Below, one piece after another: positions 7,795 to 16,476 of a stretch of DNA of 53,255 nucleotides (its first letter is position 1; every line of letters starts with the position of its first letter). Below the pieces are notes generated by a model. It searched no databases. It was given only the letters and a program-made list of their open reading frames with translations, and was not told the DNA's origin. A program made the translations under genes and the position numbers. This DNA comes from Alphaproteobacteria bacterium (GTDB lineage: Bacteria > Pseudomonadota > Alphaproteobacteria > Sphingomonadales > Sphingomonadaceae): contig JAUIFP010000009.1 of NCBI GenBank assembly GCA_030430365.1, forward strand, positions 1-53,255, written 5' to 3'.

Positions 7795-9177
7795 ATGAGT
7801 AGTGCGGGAAGCGCAGCGCCGCAAACGAAGGCGTCCGCTGACGAGGCTGCGGTTGGCGATGTCCTCGATGGCTTGAAAACAGTCCGGCACAATTATTGGG
7901 CGCCGGCGCTGCTTGGCTTCGTCATGCTGTTCGATTCCTGGGACAGCATTGCGATGGCGCTCGTCATTCCAAGCATTTCCCAGGAATGGGGGCTGGACCC
8001 GCTGCAAATGGGCGTTCTGATCTCCGCCAGCTATATCGGGCAGTTCATCGGGGCGGTTTCACTGGGCGCAGTGGCAGAAAGATACGGACGACTGCCGGTA
8101 ATCCAATTGACCGTCATATTGATGTGCGCGTCGGCCATAGCCTGCGCCTTTGCCACCAGCGCGGACATGCTGTTCTGGATACGGTTGTTCCAGGGCATCA
8201 TGATCGGCGGCGCGATGCCCGTTTCGATTACCTATGTGAATGAGCTCGCGCCGACACACTGGCGCGGCCGGTATTTCGGGATCTTTCAGACATTGGCGGT
8301 TTCGGGCTTCAGTGTTGCGACCTTGATGAGCCCGTTCATCGTTCCCACGCTTGGCTGGCGCTGGATGCTTGGGCTGGGCGCACTGCCGCTCGTCCTCGTG
8401 CCGCTCATTTGGATGACATTGCCGGAATCGCCGCGTTGGCTCGCGCGATTGGGCCGGCTGGAAGATGCCAATCGCGCGCTGGCAAAGCTGGGGGGAAGGG
8501 CCGCCAAATTCCCCGAGGAAGGCGCACACGAGCCGGAGCCCATCTTGCTGGGCTTTCGCCGCTGGGCGAGCGTCCTGAAGCTGTTCTCAGCTGATCTGCG
8601 GGGGCAGACGATCACGGTTACTCTGCTCTGGTTCCTGACCATGTTCACCAGCTTCGGCCTGACGACCTGGGCCCCTTCGATCTTTGTCAACGTATACCAG
8701 ATCCCGATAGACCGGGCTTTGACCTACACTGCGATCTCCAGCGTCATCCTGCTATTCGTGCTGGCATCCACCGGCTTCCTCATCGATAGGTTCGGCCGGC
8801 GGCCATTCGCACTTGGGGGACTGGTAGTGGCGGGTGCTGCACTTGTGGGGATGGCGGTGTTCAGCCCGACACAGGAATCGGCGGTCGTCACCGCCGTCAT
8901 CATCGGGAAGGTCGCCATCTTCTTCGGGACCTATATTTTGTGGCCCTATACGGCTGAGAGCTTCCCAACGCATGTGCGTGCAGTTGGTCTTGGCTATTCG
9001 AGTTCGATCGGACGCGGCGCATCCATGGTGACGCCGATCTTCGTCGGCTTCGTCTTGAACCAAGGCGCAGCGATCGAGATTGTTTTCGGCAGTTTCGGCA
9101 TATGCGCGCTTCTTGCCCTGGTGATCTGGCTCACCCGAACGCGCGAGACGGTCGGGCGCCGCCTCGAAACGATCTAG
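7795..9177 (+). CDS. MFS transporter, aromatic acid:H+ symporter (AAHS)-like
   Basis: 460 residues from ATG at 7795; ATG at 7768 in the same frame is an alternative, and neither has a clear ribosome-binding site. Twelve hydrophobic segments are expected. The first loop carries the family motif around FDSWDSIAMALVIPSIS. The inter-helix motif GAVAERYGRLPV matches the MFS signature after TM2, and FLIDRFGRRPF is the second copy after TM8. This pattern fits the AAHS and metabolite:H+ symporter group, which imports aromatic or other organic acids. It follows the solute-binding lipoprotein gene on the same strand. It may import the substrate handled by the Rieske/SDR/hydrolase genes, which is an inference from position. 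Confidence 0.87.
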   Translation: MSSAGSAAPQTKASADEAAVGDVLDGLKTVRHNYWAPALLGFVMLFDSWDSIAMALVIPSISQEWGLDPLQMGVLISASYIGQFIGAVSLGAVAERYGRLPVIQLTVILMCASAIACAFATSADMLFWIRLFQGIMIGGAMPVSITYVNELAPTHWRGRYFGIFQTLAVSGFSVATLMSPFIVPTLGWRWMLGLGALPLVLVPLIWMTLPESPRWLARLGRLEDANRALAKLGGRAAKFPEEGAHEPEPILLGFRRWASVLKLFSADLRGQTITVTLLWFLTMFTSFGLTTWAPSIFVNVYQIPIDRALTYTAISSVILLFVLASTGFLIDRFGRRPFALGGLVVAGAALVGMAVFSPTQESAVVTAVIIGKVAIFFGTYILWPYTAESFPTHVRAVGLGYSSSIGRGASMVTPIFVGFVLNQGAAIEIVFGSFGICALLALVIWLTRTRETVGRRLETI

Positions 9178-9345
9178 GGCAAGCTGCCTAGGCGGGATGC
9201 GCGCAGGCGGTTTGCTGCGTGAGCGGGCTTCTTCACGCACAACGTGGTTTCACGTCGCCACTCAAGAAAATAGGCCAAAAAAATGGGTCGGCACCTTGTT
9301 CGGCACCGGCCCAGTTCCATGCTTACGGGAGTTGTCGGATCGGGA

Positions 9346-12141
9346 TCAGAACTTTGCGCTGATCCCGAAATCGGCATTCACGCCGTAATCCTCGCGCGAT
9401 GTCGGGCGGTCGGGGTAACCCTGGTAGCCGGACAGCGGCGCTTCTGTGATGTTGGCGACGGAGCCGAAGACTTCGACACCTTCCAGAATGCGGTAGCCGA
9501 TCCGGGCATCCAGAACGGTGCGGGCCTTGGTGTATGAATCCCCGTTGAGGCTGGAGCCGACGCCATCCAGATAATCGTCGCGATAGCTGACGGCGAAGCG
9601 CGCTTCGAGCGGGCCCTTCTCATAGAAGAGCGCGCCGCCCGCCAGCCATTTCGACTGGCGGAAGAACGGCAGCTCGTCGCTTTCGCGGCCGGGTACATCC
9701 ACGCTGGAATCGACATAGGTGACATTGGCCGAGACCCCGAAGCCGTCCAGCGGGGCAGGAAGGGAGCTGAAGCGCGTCGTGGCATTGGCCTCGACCCCGA
9801 ACAGTTCGCCGCTATCCGCGTTCTGCGGCTGGGACAGGCTGATCAGATCCACGCCGGCAAAGGTCGTGTCGTAGATCGTCCGCGTGTAGATCGGGTCTTC
9901 GATCTTCTTGTAGAAGGTCGCCAGCGCGAAGACGGTATCCGCATCGGGATAGTACTCCGCCGAGAAGTCCAGCCCCATGGATGTGTATGGCTCAAGGTTC
10001 GGATTGCCGGATTCGCCTTCGCCATCCTCTTCCTCGAAGGTCGGGACGACGTCGCTGTAGTTCGGCCGGCCGATCGTGTTGGTCCAGGCTGCGCGGATCA
10101 CCACTTCGGGCTGAGGGCGGTAATTCAGCGCCAGGCTGGGCAGGACATGGGTGTATTCCTTGTCGAAGCTCAGCGGGGCGATATCGGAAATCTCGATCTC
10201 GCCATTGCCGTCCGTGTCGCGAATGGCGAACGCATCATAAGTGCCCTTGGTGTGCTCCACGCGGACACCGCCGATGACCGTCAGATCGCCGAATTCCAGG
10301 CTGGCCATGCCGTAACCGGCATAGATCTGCTCACTGATTTGATAGTCGCTGGCCTTGTCGTTGAATGCCGTTGTCTCTTCATCCAATTCCAGCAGGCCGG
10401 GATTGTCGCTGAAGAAATAGTCCAGCACGCCCTGGTAATCCATGGCCGGGCCGAATTCGTACATTCCGCCGTAATAGCCGGAAATCGGATCCAGCACCGC
10501 GCCGGTATCGGCGAAGGTCACGTCGTCCACCGGCTCCCACTGTTCCTGGTAATTGTCGCGATCCTTGCTCCGGTCGGTGAACTTCGCGCCGAATTTCACG
10601 AAGCTGTCGGTGCCGTTTTCGAAGTCGATCTGCACGTCTGCCTTGGCGGCATGCAGATCCTCGTCGATCGTCTCGCGGCGCAGGCGGATGCGGCGCAGCG
10701 GGAAGGATGCCGGATCGTAGAGCCTGGAATCGACGTTGCCGAATACCGGCAGCTCGCTGCCTTCGCCCAGCAGAATCGTGGAGACGTTTTCGCTGGCGGT
10801 CCGGAATTCGATATCGTCGCGCACAGGTGTGTGTTCCTGCGCGTGCGCATAGGTGTAGTTGAGTTTCACCTCGACATTGCCCGTACGCCAATCGATCCCG
10901 GGGGAGATGTTGTAGAGCTTCTGCGTCTGTTCGTTCTGACGGAATTCGCGGCTCGCCCGTCCCTCGTCATAGGTGATCTGGTTGCCGGAAATGACAACGT
11001 CGCCGCGATACATGTCGTAATCGAATTGGTCGCGGCCTTCATGGTCCGTGAACTCGTTGTAGATCGTGTTGAGATAGACGCGCATGTCGGGATTGGGGCG
11101 CCATTCCAGGTTGGCGATGGCACCGATACGTTCGCGCATGATCGAATAGTCGAACATCCGCATGCCGGTGGGGGCCCACAGGCCGGTATCCACTTCGTCC
11201 CAGCTCAGCGGATCGACCAGATCGGAATCGATGAAGCGCTTTGAATAGCTGGCGCCGATTACGATGCCGAATTCGTCTTCCATGCCGAAGGTCTGGCTGT
11301 GCATCGCACTGGCGGCATAGCCAAGCTTATCGGCCTTGCTGCCATACATGCCGCGTGCCGACACGTAGGTGTAGGGTTCGGCCTGGTCGAAGGCGCTGGG
11401 CGTCACGATGTTGATTGCGCCGCCGATTGCATTGGCGTCGTAATCTGGGGTTACCGTTTTCACGACTTCGATTGCGCCGATCAAATCCGAAGGGATCGTG
11501 TCGAGCGCGACGCGCCGGCCTTCCGCTTCCGGAATGCCCACGACATTGCCATCAATCGTCACCAGGTTGAGATTGGGGTCCACGCCGCGGATCACGACGT
11601 AACGCGGCTCGCTCTGGTCGATCTGTACCGAAACGCCGGGCAGGCGCTGAAGCGCCTCGGCCGTGTTGTAATCGGGCAGCTTGCCGATCCCGTCCGAGGA
11701 AACGATATCCGCGATCACGGGCATGGCCCGCTTGCGTTCGTTCGCCAGCAGGCGCGAGGCGCGGGCACCGGTAACGACGATCGCGTTCTCGCTATCACCA
11801 TTGGCCAAGGCGATGCGGCCGTTCGCGGTGACCATGCCTTCTGCCGGAACCGCAACCTGCATATTGATGCTGCCATAGCCCGGCTGGCTGACTGTCAGCA
11901 CGTAATCGCCAGCGTCCAGGCCATAGAGGATATAGCGGCCGTTCTGATCGGTCACCACGGAGATATCCGTTCCCTCTACGCTCACAGTCGCGCCGCGCAC
12001 CGGGCGGTCCAGTGCGGCCCCGGTAATGGTGCCTGAAAGGTCACCGGCAAAGGCGGTACCTGGAATGCAGACGCTGGCGAGAACGGCCGCGCGCAGGATG
12101 CTGCGGCGGTTGCCCTTTTGGGCAAGTTTCAAAAGGCTCAT
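9346..12141 (-). CDS. TonB-dependent receptor with N-terminal carboxypeptidase-regulatory domain
   Basis: 931 residues from ATG at 12141, preceded by AGGGA. An open frame runs 47 codons further upstream but lacks signal-peptide character. A Sec signal peptide ends near AGTAFA. An immunoglobulin-like CarbopepD_reg domain (about 30-115) is followed by the plug domain. The plug includes LPDYNTAEALQRLPGV and VVIRGVDPNLN. A 22-stranded barrel follows, and the C-terminus is DFGISAKF with the terminal Phe typical of outer-membrane proteins. Such receptors import siderophores, oligosaccharides or other large nutrients. Divergent transcription from the phoD-like gene suggests a role in scavenging a phosphorylated or glycosylated compound. 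Confidence 0.93.
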   Translation of the reverse strand: MSLLKLAQKGNRRSILRAAVLASVCIPGTAFAGDLSGTITGAALDRPVRGATVSVEGTDISVVTDQNGRYILYGLDAGDYVLTVSQPGYGSINMQVAVPAEGMVTANGRIALANGDSENAIVVTGARASRLLANERKRAMPVIADIVSSDGIGKLPDYNTAEALQRLPGVSVQIDQSEPRYVVIRGVDPNLNLVTIDGNVVGIPEAEGRRVALDTIPSDLIGAIEVVKTVTPDYDANAIGGAINIVTPSAFDQAEPYTYVSARGMYGSKADKLGYAASAMHSQTFGMEDEFGIVIGASYSKRFIDSDLVDPLSWDEVDTGLWAPTGMRMFDYSIMRERIGAIANLEWRPNPDMRVYLNTIYNEFTDHEGRDQFDYDMYRGDVVISGNQITYDEGRASREFRQNEQTQKLYNISPGIDWRTGNVEVKLNYTYAHAQEHTPVRDDIEFRTASENVSTILLGEGSELPVFGNVDSRLYDPASFPLRRIRLRRETIDEDLHAAKADVQIDFENGTDSFVKFGAKFTDRSKDRDNYQEQWEPVDDVTFADTGAVLDPISGYYGGMYEFGPAMDYQGVLDYFFSDNPGLLELDEETTAFNDKASDYQISEQIYAGYGMASLEFGDLTVIGGVRVEHTKGTYDAFAIRDTDGNGEIEISDIAPLSFDKEYTHVLPSLALNYRPQPEVVIRAAWTNTIGRPNYSDVVPTFEEEDGEGESGNPNLEPYTSMGLDFSAEYYPDADTVFALATFYKKIEDPIYTRTIYDTTFAGVDLISLSQPQNADSGELFGVEANATTRFSSLPAPLDGFGVSANVTYVDSSVDVPGRESDELPFFRQSKWLAGGALFYEKGPLEARFAVSYRDDYLDGVGSSLNGDSYTKARTVLDARIGYRILEGVEVFGSVANITEAPLSGYQGYPDRPTSREDYGVNADFGISAKF

Positions 12142-12214
12142 GGAAAAATCCCTGTGAGGTAAGTTGGCTTGTTTGGTCGGCGGCCAACTATGCTCAGGAC
12201 GTGACGCTGCTATG

Positions 12215-12228
12215 AATTGTATACAATT
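12215..12228. promoter_or_regulatory. Perfect palindrome AATTGTATACAATT, candidate operator
   Basis: This 14-bp perfect palindrome lies between the divergent TonB-receptor gene (start 12141) and phoD-like gene (start 12305). The core TTGTATACAA fits the general form of GntR/FadR-family operators. It resembles the 13-bp motif found before catabolic genes at 38842, 45269, 48335, 50521 and 53194, with a spacer one base shorter. Confidence 0.5.
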
Positions 12229-12304
12229 GCGCGGTGTCAGATTTGCGACCGAATTGTCTGATATCCGAAGCAAAAATGTCACGTAATTCCTGTAGCGGCG
12301 GGGC

Positions 12305-13951
12305 GTGGTACAGCCGATTTCCTTCCCCTTCCTGTCGCGCCGTGCGCTGCTGAAAGCCGCAGCTCTCGGCCCCGCGGCAGGTCTTCTCCCCGGTGCCCTC
12401 CAGGCCGCTCCATTGGGTGGCTTTACCCATTCGGTCGCAAGCGGCGATCCGCTGCAGGACAGTGTGACGCTATGGACGCGCTTCGTCCCCGCTTATGGCG
12501 GAGTTGCGCAATTGCGAATGGAGCTGGCACGGGATGAAGCCTTCCGCGACATCGTGGCGCGTGGCTCCGCGCTGGCCGGGCCGGAAACCGGCTTCTGCGC
12601 GAAGGTTCGGCCGGAAGGGCTCACGCCGGGCCAGTGGTACTATTACCGCTTCACTGCGCCCGACGGGCAGGTGTCCGACATGGGGCGCACGCGGACGCTG
12701 CCGGCTGGCCCGCTCGACAATTTCCGCATCGGCGTGTTCTCCTGCGCCAACGCCACTTCAGGCTGGTTCAACGCCTATGGCCATGCTGCCGCGCGGGACG
12801 ATCTCGATCTGGTCATGCACCTGGGAGATTACATTTACGAATCCACGCTTTCGCGTTCGGACGCGCTGAAGGAACTGGCGGTCGCCCGGAACATTCAGCC
12901 GCAGCATGAGATCATCAGCCTGCTGGACTATCGCCAGCGCTATGCCAGCTATCGCATGGACGCAGACTTGCAGGCGATCCATCGGCGCTATCCCATGATC
13001 GCCATGTGCGACGATCATGAGACCGTGAACAATAGCTGGGACAACGGCGCCGAGAATCACGGCAGCCATGAAGGCAGCTGGGCTGCGCGGCTGGGGGCGG
13101 CGATGCAGGCATGGCATGAATGGATGCCGATGCGCAGCGAGCCCTATACAAGCTATGAACTGGGCGATCTGGCCAGCCTGTTCCGGTTGGAGACGCGCAT
13201 CCTGGGCCGCAGCAAGCAGCTTGATCTGGGGGCCTTTCTGCAAGGCAAGTCCGATCCCCTGGTGGCAGCGGCTACCTTTCGCGACGGGCCGCTGGCCGAT
13301 CCCGGCCGCACGATGATGGGCGCAGATCAGGAGAGCTGGCTGGCGGAAGGTTTCGCCCGTTCACGCGCAGCAGGAACCAAGTGGCAGATCCTGGCGCAGC
13401 AGGTGATTATGGGGACGACCATCATGCCGCGTGATTTCATGGCCTGGTTCAAGCCCGGTGATCCGCCCAGTGCGGACAAGAAAGCCGAATTGGAACTCGC
13501 CGTGAAGCTGGGCGAAATCGGTATACCCACCAGCATGGATCGGTGGGACGGCTACCCGGCCGCGCGCAGCCGAATACTGGCAGGCGCGCAGGCTGCCGAG
13601 GCGGATCTGGTCGTGCTGAGCGGTGATAGCCACAATGCCTGGGCCTATGAACTGGACAATGCAGGCCAGCCTGCAGGTGTGGAATTCGCCGGCCACAGCG
13701 TCTCCTCGCTGGGCATGGACAAACGCTATTTCGGGGACCCGCAGGCAATCGCTCGCAGCTACCTGGAAACCAACCCGAACATCAAATGGTGCGACACCAG
13801 CCGCCGCGGCTACATGGTCGTGGACATCACGCCCCAGGCCGTCACCAATGAATGGCTGTTCCTGCATTCGCGGCATCAGCGCTCGCTGGAAGTGCTGGAC
13901 CGGCACCGGATGCAGGTCCGCAAGGGCGAGCGCAGGCTTGTCCCTGTCTGA
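12305..13951 (+). CDS. phoD: Alkaline phosphatase D (PhoD) family metallophosphoesterase, Tat-exported
   Basis: 548 residues, starting at GTG 12305; a stop codon lies in frame at 12293, so no earlier start is possible. The signal contains the twin-arginine segment SRRALLKAA and a cleavage site near LQAAP. A PhoD N-terminal beta domain covers about 40-130. The metallophosphatase core follows, with FSCANAT, HLGDYIYES (near 171), CDDHETVNNSW (near 234), LSGDSHNAW (near 437) and FAGHSVSS. These supply the iron and calcium ligands of the PhoD family. The enzyme should cleave phosphomonoesters or phosphodiesters in the periplasm. It is divergent from the TonB receptor and is followed after 19 bases by a secreted protein gene. 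Confidence 0.92.
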   Translation: MVQPISFPFLSRRALLKAAALGPAAGLLPGALQAAPLGGFTHSVASGDPLQDSVTLWTRFVPAYGGVAQLRMELARDEAFRDIVARGSALAGPETGFCAKVRPEGLTPGQWYYYRFTAPDGQVSDMGRTRTLPAGPLDNFRIGVFSCANATSGWFNAYGHAAARDDLDLVMHLGDYIYESTLSRSDALKELAVARNIQPQHEIISLLDYRQRYASYRMDADLQAIHRRYPMIAMCDDHETVNNSWDNGAENHGSHEGSWAARLGAAMQAWHEWMPMRSEPYTSYELGDLASLFRLETRILGRSKQLDLGAFLQGKSDPLVAAATFRDGPLADPGRTMMGADQESWLAEGFARSRAAGTKWQILAQQVIMGTTIMPRDFMAWFKPGDPPSADKKAELELAVKLGEIGIPTSMDRWDGYPAARSRILAGAQAAEADLVVLSGDSHNAWAYELDNAGQPAGVEFAGHSVSSLGMDKRYFGDPQAIARSYLETNPNIKWCDTSRRGYMVVDITPQAVTNEWLFLHSRHQRSLEVLDRHRMQVRKGERRLVPV

Positions 13952-13970
13952 CCTAAGGAAGACATAACCA

Positions 13971-14822
13971 ATGCATCGTCTGCTTCCCATTCTGCCCATC
14001 CTGGCCGGTCTTGCCGTGCCTGCCGCAGCCGAAGCGCCTGCAATCATTCAACTGGAAGCGGAGGAGATTGCCAGGCTGGACGCGCCCGAAGCGCGGCAGG
14101 GCGTGGCAGTCGATGCAGAGCATTATTACGCAGTCGGCAATGCCGTGATCGCCAAATATTCCCGCGCGACGGGAAAGCGCGTGGCCGAGTGGCGGGGCGC
14201 GCCGGGCGGGCCGGTGATTCATCTCAATTCCTGCTTTGTCGACGGAACGGAATTGGCCTGCGCCCATTCCAATTATCCGCATGTGCCTTTCGCCAATTCT
14301 GCCGAGTGGTTCGACCGGGAGAGCCTGAAGCCCACTCGTTCCAAATCGCTGGGTGTGATGGATGAAGGATCGCTGGTCTGGTTCGATCACGTGCCGCAAG
14401 GATGGATCGTCGGCCTGGCGCATTATGACGGCGAGACCGGGCTGGGCTTCAAGGACAATAGCTATGCCGCTGTAGAGCTCTACGATCCCGAATGGCGGCG
14501 TATCGGGGGCTGGGCCCTGCCGGAGACGGTAATGGAGCGTATCGCGCCCAAGGCGGCCTCTGGGGGCGCTATAGGCCCTGACGGCTATCTTTATGTCATG
14601 GGGCATGACCGGCCGGAGATGTACGTCCTCGGCAAACCGCTTGCCGGGCCCTATCTTGTCCATATCGCGACGATTGAGATCGATGCGGAAGGGCAGGCTT
14701 TCGATTTCGACGAAAGCAATCCCGGCACGGCCTGCGCGATCAGCCGCCCGAACGGCCAGATCCGTTGCTTCCGCATTCCCGAGGTTTCCGAAGATCCCGG
14801 CCGTTATCTGCCGTTCAAATGA
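13971..14822 (+). CDS. Secreted protein of unknown function, possible beta-propeller
   Basis: 283 residues with a Sec signal peptide (MHRLLPILPILAGLAVPAAA, then EAP). The mature part shows repeated short strands with Gly/Asp turns (VAVDAEHYYAVGNAVIAKYS, GPDGYLYVMG, IDAEGQAFDF), which suggests a beta-propeller or NHL-like fold, but I cannot assign a family. It has several Cys residues, which would fit disulfides in the periplasm. AAGGAAG precedes the ATG. The gene is 19 bases after phoD and is surely cotranscribed, so a role in handling phosphoester substrates is likely. Its stop codon overlaps the end of the convergent isomerase-like gene by 8 bases. Confidence 0.75.
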   Translation: MHRLLPILPILAGLAVPAAAEAPAIIQLEAEEIARLDAPEARQGVAVDAEHYYAVGNAVIAKYSRATGKRVAEWRGAPGGPVIHLNSCFVDGTELACAHSNYPHVPFANSAEWFDRESLKPTRSKSLGVMDEGSLVWFDHVPQGWIVGLAHYDGETGLGFKDNSYAAVELYDPEWRRIGGWALPETVMERIAPKAASGGAIGPDGYLYVMGHDRPEMYVLGKPLAGPYLVHIATIEIDAEGQAFDFDESNPGTACAISRPNGQIRCFRIPEVSEDPGRYLPFK

Positions 14823-15786
14823 CCAGTTGCGACAGATAATCGTATGATTTGGCGGCCGCTTCGGCCCGGGGAATGGAGAAGGGCGGTTCCTGCTCCACGA
14901 AATAGTGCTGGGCGCCCGCTGCATGTGCGGCCACCAGGACGCTTGCCCAATCTATCGTTCCAGAGCCGACTTCCGCCGGGCTCATCGCCAGCGCGTAGTT
15001 GGGCCGGTTGCCCGCGGCAACATCCTTCACATGCAGCGCGGACACTCTGCCTGACAGTCCGTTGAGAAAGGCAGCCGGATCCAGTCCGGCAGCGGCGACC
15101 CACCCGACATCCACCTGGAATCCTACCAGTGCAGGATCGAGTTCCTCCACCAATATTTCCCAGCCGGAGCCGCCGCCGATAGGGGCAAATTCCAGGTTGT
15201 GATTGTGGTAGGCCAAGGCGATGCCATGGCCATTCATCGTTTCCGCTATCCGGTTGAAGCGTTCGGCCATCGATTTCCAAATATCCGCTCCGGCTGAGGT
15301 GAGCGCGCGGCTGACCGCGGAAGGGAAGTCCTCATCCTCGCCCACAGAGAATCCTTCGGGCATGAGCGGTACGGTGATCGACAGGTTGGCCACGCCCAAG
15401 GCGCTGCAGATTTCCGCAATCCTTGCGGGATCGTCCTCGAAAGTCAGCTGGTTGCCAGGAAAGAATGACTCGGGCGGGATCTGAAGGCTTGCGATCGCAA
15501 GACCTGCCGCGTCTGCAAACGATCGGATCTCGCTGGCCGCGCGGCCATGGAGACTGGACATCTCGATTTCGCCATAGCCCATTGCCGCGACCATATCGAA
15601 AATGGCGGCTGGGTCTTCGCTCACTGCTTCCCCCAGGGTGTAGAGCTGAAGGCCGATCGGTTTGCCGATCTTCTGAAAGAATGGCTGCGGGCCAAGCTCG
15701 CGCGCTTCGCTGCATCCAGGCAGCAAGGCTGCAGACCCTAATGCGCAGATCGCTTGCAGCACTTCCCGCCGGTTCGGTTCCGCCAT
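14815..15786 (-). CDS. Sugar phosphate isomerase/epimerase-like TIM-barrel protein, Tat lipoprotein
   Basis: 323 residues from the second of two adjacent ATGs (15786), which has GGAG at six bases spacing. The N-terminus has a twin arginine (NRREVLQ), a short hydrophobic stretch and a lipobox-like LLPGC, so it should be exported folded and lipid-anchored. The body is a xylose isomerase-like TIM barrel (AP_endonuc_2 family). It contains LQLYTLGEAV, YGEIEMSSLHG, ALAYHNHNLEF, FQVDVGWVAAAG and HVKDV, which supply the His/Asp/Glu metal ligands. Exported members are common beside sugar-scavenging genes and may be isomerases, epimerases or dehydratase-like enzymes. It is convergent with the PhoD operon. 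Confidence 0.87.
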   Translation of the reverse strand: MAEPNRREVLQAICALGSAALLPGCSEARELGPQPFFQKIGKPIGLQLYTLGEAVSEDPAAIFDMVAAMGYGEIEMSSLHGRAASEIRSFADAAGLAIASLQIPPESFFPGNQLTFEDDPARIAEICSALGVANLSITVPLMPEGFSVGEDEDFPSAVSRALTSAGADIWKSMAERFNRIAETMNGHGIALAYHNHNLEFAPIGGGSGWEILVEELDPALVGFQVDVGWVAAAGLDPAAFLNGLSGRVSALHVKDVAAGNRPNYALAMSPAEVGSGTIDWASVLVAAHAAGAQHYFVEQEPPFSIPRAEAAAKSYDYLSQLVI

Positions 15787-15969
15787 CATATTCTCCGCCT
15801 GATATCTTTCGATGCTACTCTGCATTGTCGGCTAATCCGGCACCCGGCGGACCAGGAAGCCCATTCCCCGGATCCGCCTGCCGGAGCTTCTCCAAGACTT
15901 GTGCCATAGAGTGCGTCATCACCTGCTTTCAAAAAAATGCCGAATCTGATGTTTGATTCAGGCTTCATA

Positions 15970-16110
15970 AAGGGCAGCTTGTTAGTGGTTGTCTTGCAAG
16001 GTGAGATTCGACCCAACAATCAGTGCTTTGCAAACAACTTGCGATCTAGTCGGAAGCGAATAAACGATTACGATCGACGCCCGGGAGCTCTGCTCCCGGG
16101 CTTTTTCTTT
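15970..16110 (+). ncRNA. Candidate small RNA ending at an intrinsic terminator
   Basis: A plus-strand transcript must end at 16110, but the nearest plus-strand gene upstream ends at 14822, with a minus-strand gene in between. A small RNA beginning somewhere around 15950-16000 would explain the terminator. The 5' end given is only a guess, and I see no clear promoter. The T-rich tail after the stem resembles the 3' ends of Hfq-binding RNAs. I do not recognise a known family. Confidence 0.35.
16079..16110 (+). terminator. Strong rho-independent terminator
   Basis: A perfect 10-bp stem, GCCCGGGAGC-tct-GCTCCCGGGC, with a 3-base loop is followed directly by TTTTTCTTT. The reverse strand has no T-run after the stem, so it works only for plus-strand transcription. 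Confidence 0.88.
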
Positions 16111-16476
16111 GCCCATTGCCGGCAATTCCTCAGGATAGACTCCTTCGCGGCCATGCAAGCTGTAAGGCAAGGCCGCGAGCTTTTCCGGTTATGGCCGGGG
16201 AGCTAGTGGTACCCGGTTCGTGCCTATCCACCATGAGAAACATGAAGGTGATTTCAGGTTCGCCGAGGGCTTTATCATTAACGGGTCGGCAAGATGGACA
16301 AGAGTCGCTAGTGCCGATTGAGTTTTAGAGGCTATTTGCGCTAGGTAGGATCAGTCTTGTGTAGTTCCTCTTCTTTGCCGGCGCTGCGTTTCTATTGCGC
16401 CGAGTATCGAACAGGCAGGAGCTCGATCTAGGCATCCAGCCGCTGCGTTTGGAGAACGATCTGTTTCGGAAACGCA

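Larger units (their letters stand above)
15787..16476. other. 690-base region without a protein gene
   Basis: I find no convincing coding frame here; the short frames lack ribosome-binding sites and family likeness. Its main content is a very strong plus-strand intrinsic terminator at 16079-16110 with no gene in front of it. The bases just before it contain several TTGCAA/CAACTTGC-type short repeats that could pair. The rest (16111-16476) shows nothing I recognise apart from presumably the promoter of the downstream histidine kinase gene. Confidence 0.6.

Noticed and set aside
9280..9345. Terminator candidate after the TonB-receptor gene (T-run on the minus strand near 9277-9283)
   Set aside because: TCGGCACC occurs as a direct, not inverted, repeat, so no proper hairpin precedes the T-run.
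10147..11244. Open frame of 365 codons on the plus strand within the TonB-receptor gene
   Set aside because: Antisense shadow of the beta-barrel region; His/Val/Asp-rich composition without motifs.
15975..16025. Possible tRNA-like T-loop (AGATTCGACCC)
   Set aside because: No matching acceptor, D or anticodon stems can be drawn around it.
16116..16328. 70-codon open frame after the orphan terminator
   Set aside because: No ribosome-binding site, no family likeness, and a composition not like neighbouring genes.
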